NCBI GenBank assembly: GCA_942486035.1 | Contig: CALNXK010000031.1 | Location: forward strand, 1,118,501 to 1,182,500 | Origin: Porites lobata | Lineage: Eukaryota > Cnidaria > Anthozoa > Scleractinia > Poritidae | Direction: 5' to 3' | DNA: 64,000 nucleotides | Shown: positions 11,901 through 23,900 of the stretch, in pieces | Layout of the letters: every line of letters starts with the position of its first letter | Position numbering within the stretch: position 1 is the stretch's first letter | The notes under the pieces: generated by a model | What the model saw: only the letters and a program-made list of their open reading frames with translations | Databases searched by the model: none | Told to the model about the DNA's origin: nothing | Position numbers and translations under genes: made by a program

Positions 11901-14900
11901 ACTTGCTGGCTGGGAATTCATTTCTACAGTAATGAAAGTCAAGCCGTGAAATGCATGGACACTCGCAACTTGACACCGGTGGATTGGAGCATTCTCTGTT
12001 GGTTCCGCACGTGATGCAACTTCCAAATGGACAGGAATCATCCCGCTTTTTGATTCCTAGACGAGAACGACATTCACGATGAAGGCAAATATTTTAATAT
12101 TTTAATACCCTTCATGCTTCCAGGGTTTCTTACTTCGAATATCATCTCTCTAAAGTAAAATGAGAATTTTGCCCAAGATCACTTAATTTTCCAGAGAAAA
12201 CTTACCTAAAAATGCATTACTTCCACCAACTTTAGCAAGCTGGTATTGCCTACATCGCTGTCCTGTTGTCAGTGTGTTAAGGCCTTGAAACGGGATGCTC
12301 AGCTCGAAGAAATTTTCCGTGTGAATCTTTTCCAAGTGTCTACATTTTTTCTTCACCAAATGTCCTTTCTGTAAAAGGTCCTCGGCTATCTCTTTCTCTT
12401 TTGCTGTGATGTGGACGTACTCCAGATCTTTTGCTTTAATGTCTGGCGACAAAAAGTCTTTGTGCATGACGAGAAAACCAGCTCCGTCTAACACAAAGCA
12501 TTCGTAGTTGCCATCTTTGCAGCTGGGAAAAGTGTCCGTTAAGAGTCTGACAGGAAAAATGTGTTTAATTTAGTTCTTGGGAAAGTCTGGTAGTAAAAGC
12601 AACATTATCTTCACGATAAAAGGCATTCTTTAAAAAAAAAGCCTTATTGGCTCTGCCACGACACTGTAAAAAAAAAAAAAATCACCCCACTATTTTGCTA
12701 GTCGACATAAAGAACACAGAAAAAAGAGGAAGATGAACAACTTACTTATAAAAATAAGACAAAGGAAAGTCTGCACCCATAACACCAATGACCTGGTCAT
12801 TTGCGCTGTGTTTGTGACTAGCTTCACCGCGATATATAGTGTGGGAAGCGGTTATAACTACTCCTGATCCAAATGCGTCTATGTAAGGAGTGGATAAAGA
12901 AACACGTCCCGTGTTTCTGAGCGCGGCATGGTACCTATTGTAAAAATAAAAATATATCCAGTTAGTCATAAAGCCGAAGTATCGTCCTCCACATTATTCC
13001 GCGTAAAAGGTGTGTTTATTACCTTAAGGTCTACAACGGATGCGGAGGGTGGGAAAGCCTGCAATTATTTAAAGAGTAAAGGGTGTCCTTCATTTTCGTC
13101 GGTAGCTCGAAATAGTCATCTGACTAACAGACCTGAGGCCCGCGATACGCTCACTTCACCCCTCTCTGTCCATCAGTGCTTTTTAAAGCTTTACGGAAAG
13201 GAAACAAGTTGAATGGAAGGACTTGAGGTTGAACCTGGGAATCAAATTCGGGACCGCCCGCACAGAAGGCCGCGCACTAACCCATGTTAATCCTTCCTTC
13301 GAATTATCTAGGCGTCTTCTCTTTAGGAACTTTTTTTACTTTGTGATAAACACATTTTGGCAAACGCAAAATGACAGTCGGATATAACGCCATAAATCTC
13401 ATTAGGTTAAGCCATTTTAAAAAATGGCGTTATATCCGACTGTCATTTAGAGTTTGCAAACATGTGTTTATCATAACATGAAAGTAAAAATGCTATCATC
13501 ACATCTCTTTGTATCAAAATAATATAACTTGTTAATAGTACCAATTAGATCTCGAGAAGTAGACCCAGTTTTGAGGAAGGAGGACTAAAATAATCGTATT
13601 ACCATGGTCGTTTCGTTGGATCATGTGATTTTGCAATCAATGTCCCACATGTTATTCTAAACATCCCGCTGGCTGTGCCAAAATATCTCCACACCAAGTA
13701 CTTTGTACATTCCGCCTTTTCGCGTAACCAAATGTCATCGACCTTGCTGGAAACAAGCACTGTGTCTCTAATGCCTGGTTTGGACCCAGGATTAATAGCA
13801 CTTGAACTTGTCATGTACGATTTGTATGCCTTCACTCGGGACATCGCCTCGTCCAAGCCTAAGGAGGTGTAAGGGTCTGCAAAGGCCTCAGCACCAAACT
13901 TCACAACGGTTGTTCCTTCAAATGAGTAAAAGTTTTAGGTTAGAAGTCTCAAAGCATGGTTTACTGAACGGAACTTGGAAAGTAGTTAGATCTCAACCAG
14001 CGAACAACATGCATTTCCTGGGAATAGTGGACCGTTGACATCACAAGTCATAGATTTTACAATGTTGCACGCTCAAAGACTCTTGGCGGATAAAAATTTT
14101 TATTGTTTATAATCATGTGACCTGGGAGAAACAGATAACTGCAGAGCCCTTTGTTAGAAAATTAACCAACAACAACAAAAAAGGAAAAAAAAAAGCAAGC
14201 CCCTGCAGTTGTTCAAAAGGTGGAGAAGTAAACCGCGTTATCTGTATCCAGTAGATAACCCAACTCGTTTCCCCCAAATACTTACCCACTGCATAGATAA
14301 TGATTTATCTGGTGGATAGTGATCATTCGGTGGATAACGTTATTCACCTTTCTAACAAATGGCGCCAGCCACATTACAAGCAGTAATTGCCCCCGCAGAA
14401 GCACTCTAGTAACTCGCGCGTATATTAAGGAAAGTACTTACAGTTGAAATATACAGTCATACAGTCAATATAGAAAAAAATCTCGATTTGCTTGAACAGG
14501 AGCCGCGAGGAATCGGTAGGTAATGGTCACGTTTCTATTGTTTGCGCCCGCAAGTACGAAATAGTTAGGATGACTTAAAGACAGAAAATCCCGGAAGGGA
14601 CCGCTCAGGTAGCTTTTTTGACATTTATTGTGCAATAATACCTCGATAATCTTTTGCGTTACGCAGTGACATTCTGTAGAGCAGTTGTTTTGAAAGTTAT
14701 GGACCAAAAGACACTCGTTAAGCGCAGATGAGGTTATAAGGTGCGTTCAACTGTGTATATATAAATACTTGGAGAGTTTGCCTGACACGAGTTCACAAAT
14801 CTTTGATTGGAAACCTTGCCAGACACTTTCTCTCTCTTTGACCAGAATAAGACTCAGCCCCAAACAAGCAAGACGAGTGAATAACGGCTAGCTTCTCACT

Positions 14901-17900
14901 AGCAGAACGATGGACGATTGCAGAAATTCGCCGACAATCAAATTCTGTGCTGACTTATTTCCTGCTTACAGATGTCCTTCCGTTATAAAGTTTAAAATAA
15001 GACTAGAATGCGCGAGCGTAAATCGGTCAAACGTCCTTTTAATTTCTAAGGCTTACTTTCCGGCAAAGAAAATGAACCGAATGTAAAAAGTGAAAGAGAA
15101 ATAGCGAAATATTCAACTTCTAATTAAATCTTTTCTTATGGTTTAGAATAAACTCTTGTCGAAACTGAGAATGTTTTGATCAAAGCTGTGTAAATCGAGC
15201 TGAAACTGTGCATGGAACCTTGCGTTTCCTGTATTTATCTCACCTATTGTATGGAATATGTGTGAAAATCTTCATTGTGAATCGGTATATTTCAAAGAGC
15301 GACACAACGAGCAAGAATACTATTGAACGACAATATACAGAACGCGGGCAGCTCTAGTGTCAACTGTTACTAGTTATAGAAATGTGTGTACAGGCATTAC
15401 AGGAGGAAAAGTTCGATCGCTTAACGCTGGACTTGATGGAGGCGGGATAAGCTTGCTGCCTCATCTTTTAGTCGATTGCTGTCGCACAGGTCATGGTATC
15501 CTAGCTTTTAAGTATGTTTAGCGCTAGGCTATCACATGGATTAAGTTTGTGTCAGTAGTATTTACAGAAACACAACAACTATGAAGAAGCTTGAATATTC
15601 CCACGTAAACGCTCCCCACTAGTCGTTAGCTAGTCGCTTTTTGTCTCGTGCAGTTAATCGCTACAAAATTTTCCCAAAAAAGAATAACACCGTTATCACC
15701 AAATTCATGAAAGGTTCCTTAGAAAAATATTTTTCAGGAATTTTTCACCTCGTAGTAGTTTATCAGCAATCAAGTTTTTGTTTATTTATTATTCCGTTTA
15801 ACTTACCTTTAGCTGCATATCTAGAAAAGTGAACGCAGGGTTCATCCGGCCTTACTAAATCCAAACGATGGTAGAGAAATTTGAAATCTGTTTGAAAGTT
15901 AGGAAGAACGGGCAAATTAAAATAATTAAAGAGTTCATGTTAAAACTAGCGTAACGCAACAAGCACTTGTGATTCTCATGACAAAATTTCTTGAAGTGCT
16001 ATTAAGACTGAAAAAATGCGAGCCCTTTGCTGGCTTTTTTCTGTGCCTCTTTTGTGAAATACCAGTTAAATTGGTGTGACAGAGAAGGATACGAACAAAC
16101 CTCGACAACATGAAGAAATGAGGTCTAGGCTTCGGTGGACAATTTCATACGAATCACATGCCTTGATTTGGTGCCTTTGTTAACAGGAACGCGGGAAAGG
16201 TTCAGTTAGCACAGGAACACCACGCTAAATTAGGTGTGCGATCTCCTCTCGTCTACCGCAACCAAGAATGTTCACCGCGATAAGATATGATGATGAGAAT
16301 AATAGCGACGATAATGATAATTAAATGATGATAATGATGGAGACTGTCAGACTAACGGGAAGTTCATTTGAGGAGAACTTATTCAGCAGAATGCATTTCC
16401 GTGGAGAATGGGGAAAGGTAAGGCGAAGAGAAGAGAGAGCGAAGGTAAGGCTTTCTCTCTCCAGTCTTCCGCCATCTCCCTCCCCGTCTCTTCCATTTAA
16501 AACGTATTTTACCTACTCCTTAAAGACGGTTTAATACTCTACTTATTAAGAAATCTAAAGCAACTGATGGCCGATTGCGTTCCTTGTCGTTAAGATCTAT
16601 ATTCAATTTTCCGATTCTATAAATTCGTCTTTTTATCGATGAACACGAAAGTTCAATCTTCAGTTATATTTAGAACTTTTAATTGTATGTTGATAATATG
16701 GTAATGTACTTACCTGAAGGAATACTTTGAGTTGAGAGTGTTTCATCCTTATCGCCATCTGCCACCACAATTCCAACGGTGAATTTGGTTTTGTCAACTG
16801 CTCTCCAGAAGTAAGTAGACAGTACATCTAAAACTGAAACTCCCTCCTTGATTTGCCCACCACGAGCAAGAAACCGCTTTGAAATGAATGAAAGATTCCC
16901 GGATCTACCGCTATCAAAGCAAAAAAAAAAACATAATAAAAAGCGTAATGGATATAAACGTTAATGGATTCTTCTCGTATCCCTAAGGATGAATAGTTTT
17001 TTTCGGCACTAAATGCTCCAAAGCACTCACACTTTGATGGAGTTGAAAATCTCATTGAATCCAGGTTCTGGTTCCAAAGCTGTAATGTCCATAAAAATTG
17101 GGTCACCGTAGGCGTCTGAAGGGGCTGGGAGAAGAGGGTGCATCATGGTCCTTCCAGAACTATCCGCCATCCAGGCATAACTTCGCTGGCCTCTTTGAAA
17201 ATACGTAACTTCTGACAGAAGATCTGCCATGCTAATATCTGTCCCAACAACACCGATGAATTTTCCTTGATGATAACATGGCAGTGTTATCGAAGTTAAC
17301 AGACCTATAGGAATAGGAAAACCAATGAGACACCATAAAAGTAGGGAATTATAGGAATAGTAGCAAGTGTGCATGTATGTTGACATCTAAATATATATTG
17401 TAGATTCAGGGAAGGCCAAGCGAGACTGTCGTGGGATCGTTGAAGAATTTTTTTTTTTATGAACTTTCGCCATAAAAACACGCAAACTGAATTCCTTCTG
17501 AAAAAATCGACCTGAGCCTGTGATCATTTGAAATCCAATAACTGGTCTGCGGAGAAATTTAAAAAACACGTCAACTAAATGAGGCAGTAAGGTAGTAAGT
17601 GTAACATTTCACATACACTTACATGCGCTAACATGAATGGCGGACGTATGGACTGACGAATTTGTCAGAGCCAAATATTTCTTGGATGCACAGATAACTA
17701 AATTTTGTTATTCATAGTGCTTTGTTTCCCGCACTTTGAGGGCGCGAGAGCTCCACTATGACGTCAAAGTCCAATTTACAGCTTTAGTTTACCAACAATT
17801 ATCAGCTACACGAGCTAACTTAAGAGTGTCCTGTGGTATGTAAGAAGTTCGACGTTGTAAACCTGTAAACTACATGCATAGCGTTTCTTACCTGTGCCAA

Positions 17901-20900
17901 AAGCGTCAACGTAAGGAATGGATATGATTGGTTCATTGCGAATTGTTTTTGACGAGAAAAAGTCGTAATAGGTTGCCATATCATTCCGCAAGGTGTTTGT
18001 GTTTGACACATATGTAAATTTTCCAGCCTTAAAGAAAAATAACATCAGTTATTGCAGTGGTAAAGGTATACCAGTACATGTATCTCAAAAGTTGATAGCA
18101 ACCTAGCTAGAGGCTCATACTTTTTTGCCATTATTTGGATACCAGATTACAAAAAAAGCAAATATTACTTTAGCATCTCTTCTATTCTTCTTCAGGGGAT
18201 AAGTAATTGAAAACTTAACAACTGAATCGTTGTTTCTACGGTGTCTGTCAGCAAACGGTATTAGCGATTTCTGGGCTTTCCCTGGGGGACAATCAGATCC
18301 AATATAAAACACTGAGAGAGAGTTTGCTCGAAGGCAACTTTTTTTCCAAAAAGACTTATCTCTGTGATCGCAATTTCAAAAATCGCTTTATTCTGTATAC
18401 GAAACTTAATGGAATGTAGTGAAATGAACATTTCAGGTTTTAAAGGCCTTGGCAGGACACCTTTGCCCAAACGTCCCTTGAATGCTCCCCCTCCCCCTGG
18501 GCTGTGAATGCAGTAACAAAGTTTATATATCTCAGCATCCATGGTTTTATTTAGCTTTCAGAAATCTACCATTTATTTAAGTTGCTCCTGTAAAGAACTT
18601 CTATACTTTAAGTACCTGAAATGACTAGTCGGGAACTGTTGCCAAGATTAAGAATAGATAACTAAAAACTAACAGCGGACTGAAATGATTAGGTTTATCT
18701 TACAGTGACATCAGATTGCTTTGTGACACCAAGGCCTTCCTGTTCAGCAATGTAACGCAGAATTGGCAAGTTCGCCAGCATTCCATAAGTCATGATCACC
18801 ACCTCATTATTCAGCTCCTCATTCTTTGCTTTTATTGTTTGCAATATTGTTTTTTCATTATCATTTGGTCTGCCATCGGTAAGAAAGATGATAACCTTCT
18901 TCCTGGAAGAACCGCTTATGCCAGATGTACCATTGAACAGATCGAAGGCTTTAATGAATGCTTTACTATAATCAGTGCCTCCTATGAACAGGAAAAAAAA
19001 ATTAGTAGGGAGACTTGTAGCGTCAAACGGAAAACAATCCAATCCCATTGACAAGTTTTTCCTGTACTTGTCGTCCCTGAGGACGGGAGTGGTATTCAGG
19101 AAAGTTTTACATGGGGATCTTCGTAGCCTGCGAAAACAGCCGTTTCTCCTCGCTCTTCGCCGCTGAGGACGTTTCGCGGGGAATAACGTCTGCTACTCCG
19201 CGTTGAAAATTCCACACTGATGACGTAAAATCTGTCCGGAATCCGGTCAGAAGCGCTGATTGGTCGACGGAGTAGTTACATTGTTTTCGCTATTGTTTAC
19301 GAATGACAGACAAAAGACAAAAGGCCACGAAGTTTAAATGTAAACAGGATGAATCTCCAACAAAACAGTCAAAGTTGATGAAAAATATCCTTCTCTAGAA
19401 GAAGCACTTGAGTTTAGCTGGAGCTCGTTCGCAGATGAACACTGTACAACACTTTGGTAAAATTGACCAGGAGAAACGTAAAACTAAACAATTTGGATGT
19501 GGAACCTCATGACTACCGGATATATTGTGTAAACATTAATTTACGTCATCAGTATGGAATTTCTGTCGCTGAGTCGCAGACGTTCCTCCATGCGAAACGT
19601 CCCCAGCGGTGAAGAGCGAGGAGAAATTAAACGGCTGTTTTCGCAGGCTAGGATTTTCGCTCCGAAGTCCAACTCCTTCCGATTGTATATTCCATTTTTG
19701 ACAGAAAAAGTGTCATTTTCGTATACCAAACTTTTCAAATTAAAAACTGAACGAATCAAAGGCACCACAGGCACGCAAGGAGGCAGAATTGTTTTTCTCA
19801 ATAAAACTTATTTTCAATTGCTTCCAAATGCTTTAAGCCTTACCGTTAGCATAGATACTTTCTACGTATTCTTCCAAGTATTTGATGTTGATAGGCGTAG
19901 CATCAGCTAAACGCTGGCTATGGCAGCCCCTTCCATCGCCGTCATATTCAACTGGGGTGGAGGCTTGTCCATTGAACTTCACAATTCCAATCTAATAAAA
20001 GAGACCAAGCAAACATATTACCACCGCCTTTCCTATATGTTGGTAGAAAAAATGACTTAGCACATCGTTGCATTATGTCGTAGCATTAGCCCGCCACTTG
20101 AGAGTGGCAATTTACAAGGCTAGGCTAACCTAGCTGATCTATCTTTTTTTTGGGGGGGGGGGGGGGGGGGGGGCAGTAGGGGGCAATGACATTCAAACAT
20201 TTTTTCCATAAGAACTAGCATCGTAGGGGGGAAAAGTAGAGTTTCTTTTAGGCCCATTACACACTGTAAATCTTTATTGCATGCGACGACGTGCTTATTA
20301 TCGGAACCGTACGACACAAATTGTGCTGTGTACATAAAACCTAGCTAAACCTACATGTACAACATAGTTGTGACTCTCGAGTGTTAGATCTTTACACAAC
20401 TTGTGACGCAAAAGGTAAATTCATCGTAAGCATATTTTGCGTCAAAGTATTACCATGGAAATCGACCTCTTCACGCGTCTGCCCCCTCCATATTTTTACT
20501 AATTCCCCCTTCATACATTTTCCCTATTTCCGATTAAGCAAACTCAAACAAGTATTTTCTGTGTCCGCCAACATAGGGTCCACTGAATGCAATATCCACT
20601 GTATTCTACTTTTGCGTCTTTCGAAGTAACTCTAAGGTGTGTAAATAAAGGGGAATTTACCGAGAAAATATTAAATTCTTATCGTTCCGAAAATTTGCTA
20701 CACACTGGGTTACATATCAACTGAACGCATAACTTTAATTTAATACTGAGTTCTAAATGTAGTCGCTCTAGTAGGACATTACAAACTTAAAACAAAATCA
20801 GCTATGGAATACTGTCACACCAGGCATACATGACTCATACATTGACGCTAAGCTTACAGTCATAGTAGGACCATACCTTATTAAAATTAATGCGAACATT

Positions 20901-23900
20901 TTCGAGGCATTTGGCAGAGAAAAATAACACCTTACACTATTTCAAAGTTAATATGGCCTTCAAAATATGTTTTGATGATCCTGCTGTTCTTGCAAATGCG
21001 TAACGTTAAGTTAACCTGGTGTTTTATCCTACATCTGCGCACGTACGGTCGGAACGTTGGAAAATACTTACCCTGTCCCTTGGATTCATCGTTCTCAGAA
21101 CAGTTTTTGCAGCTTCCTTTGCGACTATCATGCGTGAACCACTCATCGAACCACTGTGATCAATAACTAGAACAACATCTTTTGGTTCAGGCGTGGCTGT
21201 TTCCACGTAAAAAGGTCTGAATCGAGGATCATAAGACCCACAATCTGCGGTATCTTCCCACGCTGGAAAGTTCGACAACACACCTTGTTCAGAGGCAAAG
21301 TACTGCCATTTCAGAACGGGGTAATCTTGAGAAATCTTCTTCATTTTCTCCACCACAGAATGCGCAACATGGGTGGGAGAAGCTGGAGCATTTTTAGATA
21401 CCTTGACGCATATTCGTGAAAGGTCGACTTTTGAACGAAATCTTGAATCGTATTCTAATTGACCAGAATTTTTAACCTGGCAGCATTGTGTTGGTGTTCG
21501 TCCAGGTGCTATAGTCCAAGATCTTTCCACGGCCAATTTAAGTTCTCGTACAACATCAAACCTCTCTTTAAACTTGTTGGCAATGCTTGCAGCCAAGATA
21601 GGAATAGCTGTACTACCATTCACAGGTCTCTCAATGAACTGCAAACTGTCAATCGCGTCCTGGAAATTTAAAATACAATACCGTGATTATAGTAAGTAGT
21701 CATAGAGAGTCAAAGATAAGCTTCATTGGTGTATAGGTATACGTATAGGTATAGGTAAATCATTAATATTCACATACCTTCCTTCATACTAATTCGGTAT
21801 AGGTATAGGTATAGGTAAATCTAATACTAATTCGGTATAGGTTTACTAATGAGCGAATACTACAATAGGCACAATAGGCTTGCCTCGGCTTGCCCGTGAA
21901 GTAACTTGAGCCCGGTTTTCTGACCGTCTATTAAAAGGAAAATAGGAGTAAGTGAAGCTGAAAAGTCTTTATTTCAATCTAGCTTATGTCTTCTTATTTA
22001 GCGCTTAAACTCGGATATATAAACAAAACACACGCACAAAATGGAGCTGAAAACTCTCTATTTCAATTCTGTCTGACTAATATAGAACCGTTTTCTCCTT
22101 TCTATCTCGAGGAAATGAAAAACCATTAAAGTCTCAACGTTTCACGCGCCGTTAGTCAGGTAATTATGCGAGTTCGCAAGCCCACCGTTGAATATGCAAA
22201 TTAGCTCTGCAGTAAAAACCCCAAGGGAGCATCTTGACGTATTATTATAAAACAATTAATAACTTAACAAGGATCAATTGATTAAACATGCGACTAATAA
22301 TTGCAACAATAAAATCAGACACGTTTCTTAAGACACAAGAAATCAACTTTACGGCCCTTTATTAAAATAATTGCAAAAAGATTAGATTAACGATTCTATT
22401 AAAATAGACAAAAAAAGCTAGCTATCTTTTTTTACTACGTTTCCCTCCTCCACAATTTTATTATTTTCCCTCAGTTTTATTATTTTCCCTCCTCTTCTCA
22501 TTTTCCATCCACGACCACATCGACCTTAATTCGACCCTACATCGAGCCCGCATCGACCCTACATCGATCCCACATCGACCCTACACTCAACTTTGTTTTC
22601 AATACTGCTTCGTGAATAGTGAAACTATATACCACCACCGCCACATTTCTACTGTTTTCCCACCGCCACCACATTTCTATTGTTTTCCCTCTACCACCAC
22701 CACCACCACCGTCACCACATTTTCTATTGTTTTCCTGCTCCGCCACCACAACAACATTTCTAATGTTTTCCCTCCACCACCACAACCACCTCATTTCCAC
22801 TGTTTTCCCTCCACGAGATTCTATAAGGGACCACCAACTGCCATTCTTAGTTTATTTTATAGCAATGTCTCGTGTAGTGAACAACAATCGTGGTTTTCTT
22901 CAACTGTTAGCTGATTGCCTTGCTTATCAGCGCCAGTTTCTTTTAAAGACAGCTACTCCACAACAACTACATGCACTAGTTGAAGTCTTATACAATATAC
23001 TCATGGGACACATTCCTATCTCCGAAGAAAATAAGCGGACATTGCTGCCATATAAGGATGCCTTACTTAACCTGGCCATTCCAAATGTCCCTTACAAAAC
23101 AAAGAAGCGAGTCCTTGTACAAGAAGGTAGTGGTTTTATTGAAGATGTATTAACCCCTGTTGTTTCAAGCTTAGGATTTCTAATGCTATAAAAGAGGTGA
23201 CGCATCGCTAGGTTGATCATTCGAAGCTAAGTCTTTCACGGATACTCATCAAAAATGAAGAGAAAGATAGATTTGGTTGAAGAAGAACACGAGAGTGAAC
23301 ATGAAGAAAGCGAAAGTTCTGGTGATGAAAGCGAGGATGAAGAACCGAGAATACAAAAGAATAACCAAGAATAAAAGATGTTTAGAGTCATCTTTCCCGC
23401 GCAGTGCCGGAAAAGCGTGCTTCCGATTTGCTGCATAGTATGGCCGCGTCCAAAGATATTCTTTTCTGGACTCCCAGCGGACAATTACTTCGAAATAAAG
23501 GCACTATTCCCGTCACAAACATCGCTGAGTTAGTTGAGTATGTGTTACTCCCTCATAACAATGAGGTTACCAAGACTCGTGCGCTGAATACGTTTCTAGA
23601 TGGACTTGCAGAGTTAGGAACTGATAAAGGTTTAATCAAGAATAAAACGTTGTTAAGTGATTTAATAGAAAAGGAACAAGGCTACCAAAATGTAGAAAAT
23701 ACTTCTGATAACGAGAGTAATAATGAGGAAAGTTCATCGGATATTGAAAATCAGGAGGAGGAGGAGGAAGTGGCTTCTGATAATGGCGTTGAAACTGAAG
23801 GCACCCAAGAAAGCGACAACGACACTGAAAACGACAGTCAGGAAACAGAAAGTAGTAGCCCTGAAACGTTCATCCCTTGACTGTATATTTCAACTGTAAG

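Noticed and set aside
13599..13904. Opposite-strand frames at 13675-14038 over exon 9
   Set aside because: They are shadows of the conserved minus-strand exon. The minus frame has splice sites and a paralogue with the same frame.
21024..21071. Frame continuing past exon 2 of copy 1 (QRSDRTCADVG)
   Set aside because: It lies beyond a consensus GTAAGT donor, so it is intron read-through. The same occurs in copy 2.
22619..22864. N-terminal extension of the 108 aa ORF
   Set aside because: The upstream part is translation of CCACC/TTTTCCC direct repeats, and the internal ATG at 22865 gives a compact protein.
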